Positions 46,875 through 57,177 of a stretch of DNA of 64,000 nt are shown one piece after another (position 1 is the stretch's first letter; each line of letters begins with the position of its first letter). The position numbers and the translations under genes were made by a program. The notes under the pieces were generated by a model. That model did not search any database, was not told the origin of the DNA, and saw only the letters and a program-made list of their open reading frames with translations. Location: assembly GCA_032622095.1 (NCBI GenBank), contig CP136061.1:173113107-173177106 (forward strand), read 5' to 3'. This DNA is from Siphonodentalium dalli (taxonomy: Eukaryota > Mollusca > Scaphopoda > Gadilida > Siphonodentaliidae).

Positions 46875-48740
46875 CTATTCGTCCAAGTCACTGTCGTCAT
46901 CGATATCTTCGCTCCTGGAATTCAGATAAGGCATGTTGCTACAGTCGTGACATTTGCACATTTGGAATTGAGTTGTGCAGACAATTAAACACAGTGATGA
47001 ACTTGAGAACATTGACCTTTACAGCCACATATAACAAGTTCCAAGACACTCTTTGGAGCAGGAAGTTCAGATGACCGTGTCGCCGACGCGAAATTGTCGC
47101 CATCCGTGATCCAAATGTGATGGAAGTTCTGGATGAGGTTTCTCATATCTGCTCTCCAAACCATGCCGATGAAATTCGCCTGATAGATATGGAGTTGAAG
47201 AGTACCCGATGTTGGTGGCAACTTCTCTCCTCAAGGTTTTTTAACCTGAAAAGTTCCCATCTGAGGTCTTTGACAGATTTCTGTTTTGTCTTTGGTTCAT
47301 ATACGCGGCAAAAAAACTCTCAATGGCATATATCGTGTTGCATCCTCAACTTCAACTTCTGCAGAAGTACCGATATTCTGAAGTCCCTCAATAATATTAG
47401 AATCATCGGATTCATCGATGCCCATGAACGAATTCATCCACCTTCTTTACGTTATGATACAAAACTTGCCTCCCCAGTCAGTTCCAGAGACCACGTGAAG
47501 ACCAAGCAAACACTTACATTTGTGAGCCCATAAGGCTTGGTGGATAGCATTAATACTGATCAGGCGTTCAGACTTCATAACACAATTTAGTTGATGTTGT
47601 TTGTCGCACAGAAATCTGGAGAAGCAATCCACAAGGAAATAAGTATCGACAGAATGGACGTCAATGACAGTTGGAATGTGACTCTCCCCTATATCCAGCG
47701 CATGTAATGGAATTAATGTGTCCACTTAAATCGTGGCTGTGTACCTCTGGATTTGGGCTGCCATGTTCACATGCACCGAAGTGCCAGCTACCGCAACAAG
47801 TCGTTGGGGCTGATCCTTAAATGCCAGAAGAAGCTTGTCCGCGAAGTGTTCGGTGAGTTGGGCCTTTGTATCGATGTGAGACAACAATATCTTCACAGAC
47901 ACTGTTTGTCGAGTTAGTTATTCTGTATCTTATGAGATCTGATGCCACAGACAACGATCTTGTATGCCTTTTGGGCTCTTTCAGAGAGTTGCTGATGTAC
48001 CTGTCGAAGTTACCCTCACCTCAGTGTAAGGAGCTACTTTATTGCGAATAACTTTGATGATGATCGCAGGCATTCGCAGCAAGATCAGCACATGTTGAAG
48101 TGGAAGGATTTTTCTTGACCTGTTGAACGACCATGCACCATTCCGTCTATGATGCATGCACGTTGTCCGTCTGTGGGATGATCTTGAATATTAGATGTTT
48201 CTTTCTCGAGGATGTTCAAAATGGAACTTTTGTCGTTTGGAATGAGAAGATAACCATCTGGTGAGAACAAGGAGCGTGGAACAACCGAGAACTCATACCT
48301 TCCAATAGCTTCGGGCAACTTTCTGACATTGTTGGACGAGATTGTTGAATGACCAGAAATCTCGTGAGCAATTGCCGCTCCTCTCACAAACCAATTATTT
48401 TGTTTCCCATGGCACACTTAGTTTTCTTGCTGCATGTAATGAATGTTTTGAGTTTCAGCTTTGGAAAGCGATCCCAGATCGAATGTTCTTTCAAACCAGA
48501 TCGAAGTTTGTCTTTCACGAACGTTTGATATTTTTCGCCACCCTTTTTGTCATGTGATAGAATCTCAGTTTTAGCAGGTTCTGGTATAACCATTGATGAC
48601 ATGATGTTTCTTAATTCCTGTTCACCGGAGAATGGGTTCCCATCACAGCTTTCCATAATTCCGTTCTCGATCTTATCGTGGGATAAGGTACTGTTTAATG
48701 CTGCACCAGCACAGCTCCCGTCATGAAAGGGACAAGGCAC
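46875..48740 (-). pseudogene. Degenerate gene of an uncharacterised invertebrate repeat family
   Basis: Minus-strand fragments in order: VVPRSLFSPDGYLLIPNDKS with QRACIIDGM (48330-48140), AFKDQPQRLVAVAG (about 47840-47800), DVHSVDTYFLV (about 47650), KCLLGLHVVSGTDWGGKF (about 47520-47455), KLPPTSGTLQLHIYQANFIG (47225-47160), LPAPKSVLELVICGCKGQC (about 47060-47000), then CHDCSNMP and an acidic tail ending at TAG (46875-46877). This series recurs in many unannotated cnidarian and mollusc proteins. The mid region recalls PIN/FEN-like nucleases (inference), and the end is a Cys-rich knuckle. Stops and frame changes break it. It may be the element's own transposition gene. Confidence 0.6.
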
Positions 48741-49302
48741 TGTTTAATGCTGCACCAGCAAAGCTCCCGTCATGAAAGGGATAAGGCACTGTTTAATGCT
48801 GCACCAGCACAGCTCCGTCATAAATGGGATAAGGTAGTGTTTAATGCTGTACCAGCACAGCTCAGTCATGAATGGGATAAGGCACTGTTTAATGCTGCTT
48901 CAGCACAGCTCCTTCATGAATGGGATAATGTTCTGTTTAATGCGGCACCAGCACAGCTCCCGTTATGCATGAATAGGATAAGGTACTGTTTAATGCACCA
49001 GCACAGTTCCGTCATGAATTGGATAAGGTACTGTTTATTGCTGAACCAGCAAAGCTCCCGTCATGAAAGGGATAAGTTACTGTTTAATGCTGCACCAGAG
49101 CAGCTGTCATGAATGGGATAAGGTACTGTTTAATGCTGCACCAGCACAGCTCTCTTCATGAAAGAGATAAGGCACTGTTTAATGCTGCACCAGCACAGCT
49201 CCATCTTGAATCGGAAAAGGTACTGTTTAATCCTACACCAGCACAGCTCCATCATGAATGGGATAATGTACTGTTTAATGCTGCACCAGCACAGCTCCGT
49301 TT
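48680..49302. repeat. Minisatellite of about 48-51 bp, roughly 13 units
   Basis: Units contain gataaggcactgtttaatgc and tgcaccagcacagctcc. Since most unit lengths are multiples of three, the array is open on both strands and gives long ORFs. It overlaps the apparent 5' end of the minus-strand gene. Confidence 0.95.
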
Positions 49303-49782
49303 TATATCACATGCCACTGTTGTAGCGATTCCAACATCATACTTCGTCATATTTATCCATTTTTGGAAAGATAAAGCCATGCAAACTGCACGCATCGCGA
49401 AATATATACACATAACCACACAACGTTCTCTATGACAAACAAATGCCCATTTCCATGGCAACCGTTGGACGAAAAAATTGTAGACCATTTTTTTTTTATT
49501 CACTGACATCTGAGGAACAAAATACGACCATAAAATCAATTTTGGCACACAAATCGAGCAACCTAAACGTGGGCCCTCACTAAACGATTTATGGTGACAT
49601 TCCAGTCATAAACATAGTCTGTGTAATCAAAAACACGCATGAGGTGTCTTCGATTTTGAACGTGTGTAAGGCGTGTGTGAGTTGCGAGCGAAAGTCCCTC
49701 TCCAGATAATACCCGGACATTATTTTTTTTATTGTCATTATGCTGTATTTTAAATATATGAATATGTCCATGTATATATTTT

Positions 49783-49808
49783 CAATAAAGAATTAAAAAA
49801 ACAAAAAA
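49783..49808 (+). terminator. LINE polyadenylation signal and A-rich tail
   Basis: TTTTCAATAAAGAATT followed by an A-rich run. It is the probable 3' end of the L1/Tx1 LINE, placed downstream of the inserted TIR element. Confidence 0.6.
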
Positions 49809-50270
49809 ACATTTCAAGATAAATAAGGATATATAACTCTAGAATGGAAAATGTGTTCAGTCAATTGTCCCGCTTTTGAAAGCAGTCATGATGGCAAACC
49901 TCCATACAAAATTTCATTCAGATATGATAACCCAGGGACATAACTGGAGGATCTTCAAAAAACATTTTGTTAAATTGAATTTATACTAGTTTTTGGTATA
50001 TGGTGCATTAGGTATTGTAGAAAAGCATTGGGCTAGCTGGTTTCAGATTTTTGGGATGTGAAAGTGGGACAGGTAGTATTATTGAGTTTACCAGTGAAAT
50101 TAACACATATGTGAGCTGCTGTTAAACAGATATCACAATGTTAAAAAAAATTCACTGTGCACACTTCGCAACTGGTTAGAATATACAATAATTAAGTATT
50201 AAAGACTCGAGTCCAATTTATAAAACCGATGACAACTGTTTTCTGCAAAATTTACCACAATTTATTAAAC
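49809..50270. other. Carboxylase intron sequence without recognisable elements
   Basis: Contains cctccatacaaaatttcat and acccagggacataactgga phrases of dispersed-repeat style. No ORF of note. Confidence 0.35.
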
Positions 50271-50279
50271 ATGGCGTCA

Positions 50280-50545
50280 TTGATATAGTCTAACTGACAG
50301 ATTCCACAAAGAGAAAGCAAAATTCCGAAAATGTTGATGACAATGGCCTCCTAAATATACCACACAAACATTGCTCTTTGAGTCTTTCCTGCAAATGTTT
50401 TATTTTTCGCAAACGTCATGTTTATTTCCACAAATTTTCCTGAAAGAATCCAGCATAAAGATTTCCTGAAAGTGCTTATGACAAGACTATTTTGAGGAAA
50501 ATATTTTCGGAACTCCGCAGTTGGTTATTAGATGCGCCCTAATAT
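50280..50545. repeat. Possible eroded H2-type element
   Basis: The right side ttttcggaactccgcag followed by gatgcgccctaa recalls the H2 end (ttccgcaaag ... gacgctccctta). The left side has gattccacaaagagaaagc and caaaattccgaaaatg. It looks like a short, old internal-deletion derivative. Confidence 0.3.
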
Positions 50546-50680
50546 TACTGTTAACTTGGCCAGTTATTGTTGCGAGATGAATAATGATTACTGCCAACGT
50601 GCATTTCCTGTAAAAAGAGTCACAAGAGTACAAAAATTTCAAATAAATAATAAATGAGATAATAGTCTAAGAATATTTAC

Positions 50681-50779
50681 ATCAAATTTACTCCTGTATG
50701 TGAAGTACTTTGGAAGTCCCTTAGAGCAGGTTATCACAAATGTTATCCTACGTATACCCTTGTCGAACAGATTCACTTT
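50681..50779 (-). CDS. ACACA-like (ACC): Acetyl-CoA carboxylase, internal exon (central domain)
   Basis: On the minus strand a 99-bp exon lies between acceptor tttgtttgcag and donor GAT/gtaaatatt. Its 33 codons read KVNLFDKGIRRITFVITC, then SKGLPKYFTYRSKFD. Animal acetyl-CoA carboxylases have GLRRITFLIAQ...FPKFFTFRARDEF just before [13 protein letters not shown], which is exactly where the next exon (36455-36592) continues in phase 0. The upstream exon should lie beyond 50780; I did not find it in 50780-64000, so the upstream intron is probably also very long. This is the central region that links the biotin-carrier and carboxyltransferase parts. Confidence 0.92.
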
Positions 50780-51766
50780 CTGCAAACAAAAAAGAAGTGG
50801 TCTGAGCAAATCAAACAGATTGACAAATCATGTATTTGATAATCAATAATTATCATTTTTTTGGTAGATGAATCCTGCCAAACAACATTTATAACAATTT
50901 CTAGATTTTTAATGAACAATTCCAATCAACAGCAAATACCTTTATAATTTTAGCTGTACTGTATTTCAGATTGAAATATTTTATCCTATGATATACAGGA
51001 TACAAAATTAGTGTTTCTCGCCTTTAATAGTCCGGCAGCCAAACCGTGATTTTTGGCTATTGCACATTTTTGCATATAAAGTTTGTTTTTCTTTGTGGAT
51101 TCCGATGGTCAGTGGTATCCATCTGAAGAGAGACCATTTTATCTGACATCCACCCCCAGTCAGCAGTTCATAATCCTGTTCAGCAGTTCATCGGCTACAG
51201 TTCAGAAGAACCTCCTAAACAGTTTAACTCAACTATAACAACAATCGTTGGCATAGGTTATGCAGATGACAAGTTACATGGGCATTTGCTTTGTTGGCAG
51301 TTAATATCCTGAACAGTGGCAAATTCAGTACCCCCCTCAACAACACAATGAACATATGTAATCAACGACAGACCGTTTTGCAGCGCAGACAACAACTAAC
51401 CGATATTTACAGTAAAAAATGTCAGTAACCAGACCCCATTAAATAACTTACATTTGTTGAAAGTGCTGTTTGTGATATTATAAATCCGGATTGGTATGTA
51501 TGGAATAAATAAATCCGATACGTAGGAATAATGCACAATAGAGTAGAAGTGTTGTGTGCTCTCTAGTTAATCCACGATTAACACAAAGGTAAATTGAAAT
51601 GTCATGATTCGGCACAAATGCAATTCGTTGAACAATCTGGGTTAAATACCGACCATGGGGTATTGATTGGTATTCACCAGACCATGTTTGTAAGACTGAC
51701 CACACATTTAATTGGTAACAGAAAATCATCACTGAATGTAAGTTTCTCGGGCTGATTGGGCGTAAT

Positions 51767-51893
51767 AAATATGTTATAAGCACACCGTCTGATTTATAAG
51801 TTAAATAAACACCACGCGCACCGCACCCTCTGGGCGCTTGTGATCTTTATTTCACTTATAAATCGGACGCCGTGCTTATAACGTATATTTAGC
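51767..51893. repeat. Hairpin of about 127 bp
   Basis: The left arm aaatatgttataagcacacc with gtctgatttataagt and the right arm acttataaatcggac with gccgtgcttataacgta are inverted copies. The loop is GC-rich (gcgcaccgcaccctctgggcg). A small foldback MITE or a relic of one. Confidence 0.8.
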
Positions 51894-52329
51894 AATTCTA
51901 TATTAGTATTATACTTCCCGCTAATACTACCAATGGAATTTGTGTAGAGATCTAAATGTTACATCAGATCTATATTTGGCTACAAGCTCAATCAGGCGCG
52001 TTGATAATGCATTGGTTCTATTATTAGTTTTATAAACAATATACCACGTGTATCTCATAGCTCTCAGGTCTTAGTGACTATAGATACGGGATACATGCCA
52101 TTGCTGTCCGACTCCTGTTTTGTTACCCATATAATATATTTAGCTATAAGCTGTGTAAAAATTGAAAGTTTGTAGTGATAAAAAAAACCTCCCTAATTCT
52201 GAAGACCAATCTCCCTATTGGGCTCCTCACAGGTTAACATGTATGTTCCTGAAAACCCCTCCAGATGAATAATAGACCAGTACAACTATAGTATATACTT
52301 TTACAACTGTGTGAGAATCCATTTAGTGA

Positions 52330-53370
52330 AAAAAGGGTTAAGGGTCGTAACTCCACCCAAACTAGGCAAATCGGGACTGTTTTCAAACTTGATCAAGACA
52401 AGAACTAAAGATGCTTAAAATCACGGATATCTCAATCCAGGTGTAATTCTACTTTTTCAGATTGTACTACAAAAAAATTGGTTTATTCAGATCGCCGTAC
52501 GTGACTTTCCTATTTTTTCTAACTCTGCACACATGAGGCACAAATGGAGTACACTTGTAACCCCTTTGCTAATGATACGTTGTTCGAAGTGTGAATGCAT
52601 ATGGATATGGTCTAGATGATATTATGCACAGTATGTTGATATATATTACAACAAAAGGAAGTTACTTAATTAATAGTAAGCGTATTCAACAAAAAAAATG
52701 TAATTTTTCACCCTCCACATTCGTCTCTGGTGTTTCGGAATCAAGTTAAAGAGCTATGCTGGGCATGGTGTGCTTTTATGAACTGAACACAAAAACACAA
52801 TGGCAGTAACAACAAGTTGTAGTAACCTCAAATATTGAAAATTCTAATTCGAAAACAGTCATCATTCAGTAAAAAATATTCGTAAAAAACCCATAATCGA
52901 ACTGACCAGTATTTTGGTCTGGAAAACTCACATAACACATTTTGTTCCGATAAAGTAAACCAAACTAAAGTTATCATCCGGAAACAGCCGGATAAAAATT
53001 TTATTTTCCAAGTTGAAAAAGGTGCAAACTCCAGCAAAAATCATCGGGCCCCACCCAAATTCGAACTTGGGCTGTATTTTAGTATGAATGAGCCACATAC
53101 CAATTTTAGTTGTGATTAAATAATCCAAGCGTAAGTTATCATCCGGTTACCAAAATGTTGATGGAAAAAAATAGAATTTTCGAACTTGACCTGCATTTTG
53201 GTATGACTAAACCAAAAACCAAGTTTAGTTCTGATAAAATAACCCAAACTAAAGTTATCATCTGGAAACAAAAATTGCTAATGGACGGACAGATGGATGC
53301 CCAGACAGACAGACAGAAGACCAATCACATAATATGGCCGTTTTTCAAAGGGGCATATAAAAACAATTGA
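52330..53370. repeat. Diverged repeat units related to 5990-7080
   Basis: Recurrent gttgaaaaaggtgcaaactc-type and ttcgaacttgggctgtattt-type phrases and aactaaagttatcatc.gg. The end is a GGACGGACAGA tract with CAGACAGACAGACAG, then ccgtttttcaaaggggcata. Confidence 0.65.
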
Positions 53371-53435
53371 AGCCTTTGCATTTACTCTGCTCCCAAGAGG
53401 GCGAATAAGATGAATGTATATTAACTATACCATTT

Positions 53436-53851
53436 AGATAAATTACCATTGGAACATCGCTCCAAGGGTTTTATTTCTCCGTCGAGGCACCAGTAATTTT
53501 TAAAATTCGCGCCGGTATCTCGATTCTCACAGCGCGAGATTTTGCGAGAAGCTGCCGCTTCACAACTTCACCTGCGAGCTTCCGACAAGAAAGCTGATGC
53601 AAGATGGTGCAATACTATTGGTAAATATATATTTCTTTCACAACGTTATAGATTGTTATTAAATCATTAACCATCGTAAAGTTTTACGAGTAATTAGTCA
53701 GTCTAAATAAACTTCCAGCAAATTATAGTTTCCACTTACGGAACAATATCTTATACTGCGCAGCAATATGCTAATTAACAACTGTGCACTTTCTTTCTAT
53801 CTCCGATCTTCAAGGTGTGCAGTTCACAAATTATAAACTCCTAAACTTTTT
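53436..53851 (+). repeat. Direct repeat A1
   Basis: Begins agataaattaccattgg and ends cctaaacttttt. Same length (416 bp) as A2 with about three substitutions. Confidence 0.97.
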
Positions 53852-53922
53852 AACTTTTCAAGGTAGGTACCTGCCGCTGAGCTCAAATTGTTTCAGAATT
53901 TAAGTAAATAGTCGTTTTCTCG

Positions 53923-54562
53923 ATGGCTTTTTACGTTACACACAGGGAGATCCGTGTAGCCGTGGTTGGGCACTCATTCATTCGTCGCTTGGGTGAACAA
54001 CTTGGCTACGCGGATCGCCATGGGGCGACTTTCAACGGTCACGATTTCTCGGGGGACCTCAGAATACAAAATTATATGGGCATCCCGGTCAATATCAGAT
54101 TTTTCCACAAAGGGGGTGCTCATGTCCCAGATCTGTTGTCATTACAAACAGAATTACGACAATTTTTACCACATGCCATTATTGTGCAATGTGGATCCAA
54201 CGATCTCTGTCGGAGCACCCCCACCTCAGTTGTGTCTGATATTCTTAGCATTTGCACCGTGTTCCGGAGCATAGCATCAGTAAAGAAGGTTTTAGTGTGC
54301 CATGCTATGCCCCGTTTAGGAGTGCGGGGCCATAAATCTGTGGAAACTTACAATGGCCACGTTTCCGACTTCAATGACCAGCTTAGTTGGGCCTTATCGC
54401 AAGCTACAGCAGCTTGGGAAATGTGGCCACATAGGCGTTTTACTGATGAGCCCCTGCACTTTAAATCAGACGGTGTACATTTATCTGGCCAGTCTCTGGT
54501 TTTGTATATGGCCAGTATCCGGGATGCCATTTCTGATAAAATTGCGGCTTTGTCTTGGTTAG

Positions 54563-54593
<31 letters not shown>

Positions 54594-54621
54594 TTTGGTG
54601 GACCCCCTCAGAAATGCGTGA
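53923..54621 (+). CDS. SGNH/GDSL-hydrolase-like protein of the split-repeat element
   Basis: Intact 232-aa ORF with its first ATG at 53923, just after in-frame stops. SGNH blocks are in order: VVGHSF with the nucleophile Ser18 (GHS in place of GDS), Gly near 64-65 (HKGGA), GSND with Asn93, and DGVH with Asp183 and His186. The family hydrolyses ester bonds on lipids or sugars; its role in a transposon is unknown. No signal peptide or membrane segment is seen. Residues 215-224 are prolines coded by a run of 31 C, an odd feature and a frameshift risk. The frame being intact in a young element fits recent activity. It could instead be a captured host gene, but the flanking repeats argue for an element gene. 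Confidence 0.8.
54563..54593. repeat. Poly(C) tract, 31 bases, inside the SGNH ORF
   Basis: Encodes a run of ten prolines. Length errors in this tract would shift the last few codons only. Confidence 0.95.
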
Positions 54622-55922
54622 TCTTTGTAAGTATTTTTGCTCGTGTGATGACACGCAGGCTATTCTGCTTGACCAATTAAATTTGTTACGAGCTTGGCGG
54701 TGGGTGCCATTTGACCATCAACTTCAGCTCCACTGCTTTGCATGTCATTGTAAGTTGCTTGCTTTTCTGCTACTCTACTCGGAGGTGCCTATTAAACGTG
54801 TCAAACAATTGTTTATTCTGGGAATTTCCCAGCGATCATTTAATTACATTTGGGTTCACTATATTTAAATTTAACCAATATTCACCCACCATTATAGACC
54901 ATCACGTTTTATGGGCACCTTAGAGTATGTCACAGCCATCACCGGATATTTCATTTAGCTCTCATTTGTTAATATGTTCATTTCACATATAATCACTGTT
55001 CTTTTGTGGGTCTGTCAGTGTGATCATAACAACTAATTTAAAAACAAACAAATTCTCAATTAGTTCGTGGCACATTTCAACTTTTACGTGACAGCTTGAA
55101 GTTGTTTAGACTTTAGACAGTGATTACATTGTTATTGTTCAGATGAGTGAGCTAATGATTTTTCTCATTACCGGTGCAGAGTTTGGTTTTTGCTGAACTC
55201 TGGAGCTTTAGCAGTTTTTAAGGTGCTCTATAGCCTTAAATTAGCACAATGATTTTTCTCGTTCATTACCGGTGCAGAGTTTTGTGTTTGCAGAACTCTG
55301 GAGCTTGCTAACAGGTTTTTAAGGTGTTTAACCTTAAATTAACACAATGACTCCTTGTTTCGGGACTCTGGAGCTTGATGGCATTTTTAAAGTCCTTAGC
55401 ATTAAATTAGCACACCTCCTATGGGTTAGAATTATTTTTCAGGCTCATGAGTTTCACTCACTTGTGGTTCCTGCTTCGGTGAGATTTTTCACATCAAAGA
55501 TATATTTATAAAAAAAAAAATAAAAAAAAATAAAAAAATTATAATAATAATAAATTCATTAACCAGCTCATTGTCCTACATGATGGCATCATGAGTGGCT
55601 AATTGTTAGCATTTTCTTTATTTTATATTTTTCCCCCAAGGCTCACCTTAATAGAAAGACAAGTCACCATAAATGTTGTTTGTTTTCGCTACCCATGCAT
55701 GTCAACATGTGTCTAGCTCGCATGTATTGTACATGACTTTATGCTTGTTTCTGCCCCTTTTCAGCAGGTCAGATTGTAGCATTATTTAATACACCGGTGT
55801 GCCAGGGTTGACAACCTTCAGTTGTATTTCCCTCATTTGATCCTAATAACAAACTCGCAGTGGGTTGAGACTTTGTCAAGCTTTTACTGTCTTAATGAGG
55901 GTATTTGCTTGCCAATGTCTCG
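54622..55922. other. Element interior downstream of the SGNH ORF
   Basis: An 84-aa ORF (54614-54868) overlaps the SGNH stop in another frame, with no recognised motif. A tandem repeat lies at 55160-55430 and an A-rich low-complexity patch at 55510-55560. Confidence 0.45.
55160..55430. repeat. Three tandem units of about 90-120 bp
   Basis: Units share attaccggtgcagagtt, aactctggagctt, ttttaaggtg and ccttaaattagcaca. Confidence 0.85.
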
Positions 55923-56038
55923 TGGCGTCTTTGAACCCACTGTTCATGTTTTTTAACATTTATTTGGCTACCTTTATCTTATTTATTATGTGAACCATAT
56001 ATACATATTTTTGTTATATAAAGGTAGTCCACATCGCA
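55923..56038 (+). repeat. Direct repeat B1
   Basis: Runs from tggcgtctttgaacccactg to ggtagtccacatcgc. It is repeated at 56884-57177 (B2). Confidence 0.92.
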
Positions 56039-56073
56039 ATAGATCTTGATTAACCCTTTACACCTAGCCGGGG

Positions 56074-56489
56074 AGATAAATTACCATTGGAACATCGCTC
56101 CAAGGGTTTTATTTCTCCGTCGAGGCACCAGTAATTTTTTTAATTCGCGCCGGTATCTCGATTCTCACAGCGCGAGATTTTGCGAGAAGCTGCCGCTTCA
56201 CAACTTCACCTGCGAGCTTCCGACAAGAAAGCTGATGCAAGATGGTGCAATACTATTGGTAAATATATATTTCTTTCACAACGTTATAGATTGTTATTAA
56301 ATCATTAACCATCGTAAAGTTTTACGAGTAATTAGTCAGTCTAAATAAACTTCCAGCAAATTATAGTTTCCACTTACGGAACAATATCTTATACTGCGCA
56401 GCAATACGCTAATTAACAACTGTGCACTTTCTTTCTATCTCCGATCTTCAAGGTGTGCAGTTCACAAATTATAAACTCCTAAACTTTTT
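56074..56489 (+). repeat. Direct repeat A2
   Basis: Copy of A1 (53436-53851), 416 bp. The sequence before and after differs from that around A1. 56490-56883 is single-copy and without ORFs. Confidence 0.97.
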
Positions 56490-56883
56490 CCCGCCACCAC
56501 CCCTTCGACCACCTTCATTCCATGCTCCTAGATAAGCCTTACAATTACGGATTTGTCAATGGGAAAATTTTATTTCAAGGTTCACATTTTTAATCTTTAG
56601 GTTATCGCATCCACATAAACCCCAGATGTACATCACGGTTTATATTAGTCTGGCCCTCACGAGCCGTCATTCTTTCCCATTGACATATCTCTTTTTTCAT
56701 TTACCGGGTGACTGGTCGGTATTAGGTACTTAAGTCGCAGTCCTTCCTTTCAAACCAGATTTCATCTATTTCTGGTTTCACCTTTGAAACTACCGGTACT
56801 GATACTGGATTTTATCATTAGACACTTAAATTCACCGCCGACTCGTTACCCGGTTATTTCATTTTCATCTCATTAAGTTGTTT

Positions 56884-57177
56884 TGGCGTCTTTGAACCCA
56901 CTGTTCATATGTTTTTTAACATTTATTTGGCTACCTTTATCTTATTTATTATGTGAACCTTTGAACCCACTGTTCATATGTTTTTTAACATTTATTTGGC
57001 TACCTTTATCTTATTTATTATGTGAACCATATATACATATTTTTGTTATATAAAAAGGTAGTCCACATTTGAACCCACTGTTCATATGTTTTTTAACATT
57101 TATTTGGCTACCTTTATCTTATTTATTATGTGAACCATATATACATATTTTTGTTATATAAAGGTAGTCCACATCGC
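56884..57177 (+). repeat. Direct repeat B2, internally triplicated
   Basis: Three tandem partial copies, each starting tttgaacccactgttcatat. The first lacks the atatacatatttttg part. The last ends ggtagtccacatcgc like B1. Confidence 0.92.

Larger units (their letters stand above)
45807..49580. mobile_element. Uncharacterised TIR element with GTGAGGGCCCACG ends
   Basis: The left end GTGAGGGCCCACGTGTAG (45807) and the right end's complement GTGAGGGCCCACGTTTAG (ending 49580) are followed inward by matching cttgtgtgccaa and attgatttt phrases, so the inverted repeat spans about 60 bp. TA flanks both sides (45805-45806 and 49581-49582). The left 371 bp are tandemly duplicated. Inside is a degenerate minus-strand gene (46875-48740) and a 49-bp minisatellite. 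It splits the 3' untranslated region of the LINE. The superfamily cannot be named from sequence alone. Confidence 0.8.
38215..49808 (+). mobile_element. L1/Tx1-type LINE, 5'-truncated, split by two insertions
   Basis: Reverse-transcriptase coding sequence runs 38215-38949, resumes at 44560 and continues to about 45703. The 3' untranslated region continues to 45806 and then 49581-49808, where TTTTCAATAAAGAATT plus an A-rich tail gives a polyadenylation signal and LINE end. A BEL/Pao element and the 45807-49580 element interrupt it. The conserved reverse-transcriptase blocks and long C-terminal region fit the L1/Tx1 group. It lies antisense to the carboxylase gene. The 5' border is only where coding similarity begins. 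Confidence 0.75.
36593..50680 (-). other. Acetyl-CoA carboxylase intron, 14 kb
   Basis: Bounded by donor gtaaat (complement of 50675-50680) and acceptor tttacag (complement of 36593-36599). It is almost wholly made of transposable elements: a hAT-like MITE, an L1/Tx1 LINE on the opposite strand, a BEL/Pao element and a 3.8-kb TIR element. Removing those leaves a few kilobases. Confidence 0.85.
50780..53435. other. Upstream carboxylase intron sequence
   Basis: No host exon was recognised. It includes a hairpin (51767-51893) and a repeat block (52330-53370). Confidence 0.5.
53436..57177 (+). mobile_element. Ngaro-like (DIRS order) element with split direct repeats, reduced
   Basis: Layout A1 (53436-53851), SGNH ORF (53923-54621), B1 (55923-56038), A2 (56074-56489), B2 (56884-57177). 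A1-ORFs-B1-A2-B2 is the split-direct-repeat plan of Ngaro elements, which move with a tyrosine recombinase and some of which carry an SGNH-type hydrolase ORF. Neither reverse transcriptase nor recombinase is visible, so this copy would depend on others. A1 and A2 differ at about 3 of 416 positions, so it is young. In classical Ngaro B1, A2 and B2 abut; here 394 bp separate A2 from B2. Confidence 0.6.

Noticed and set aside
48680-49302. Regularly spaced repeats that could suggest a CRISPR array
   Set aside because: Units are contiguous and similar throughout with no unique spacers, in a eukaryotic transposon.
48723-49435. 129-aa and 108-aa repeat-rich ORFs
   Set aside because: They arise from the minisatellite whose units are mostly multiples of three; stops separate them and no domain is seen.
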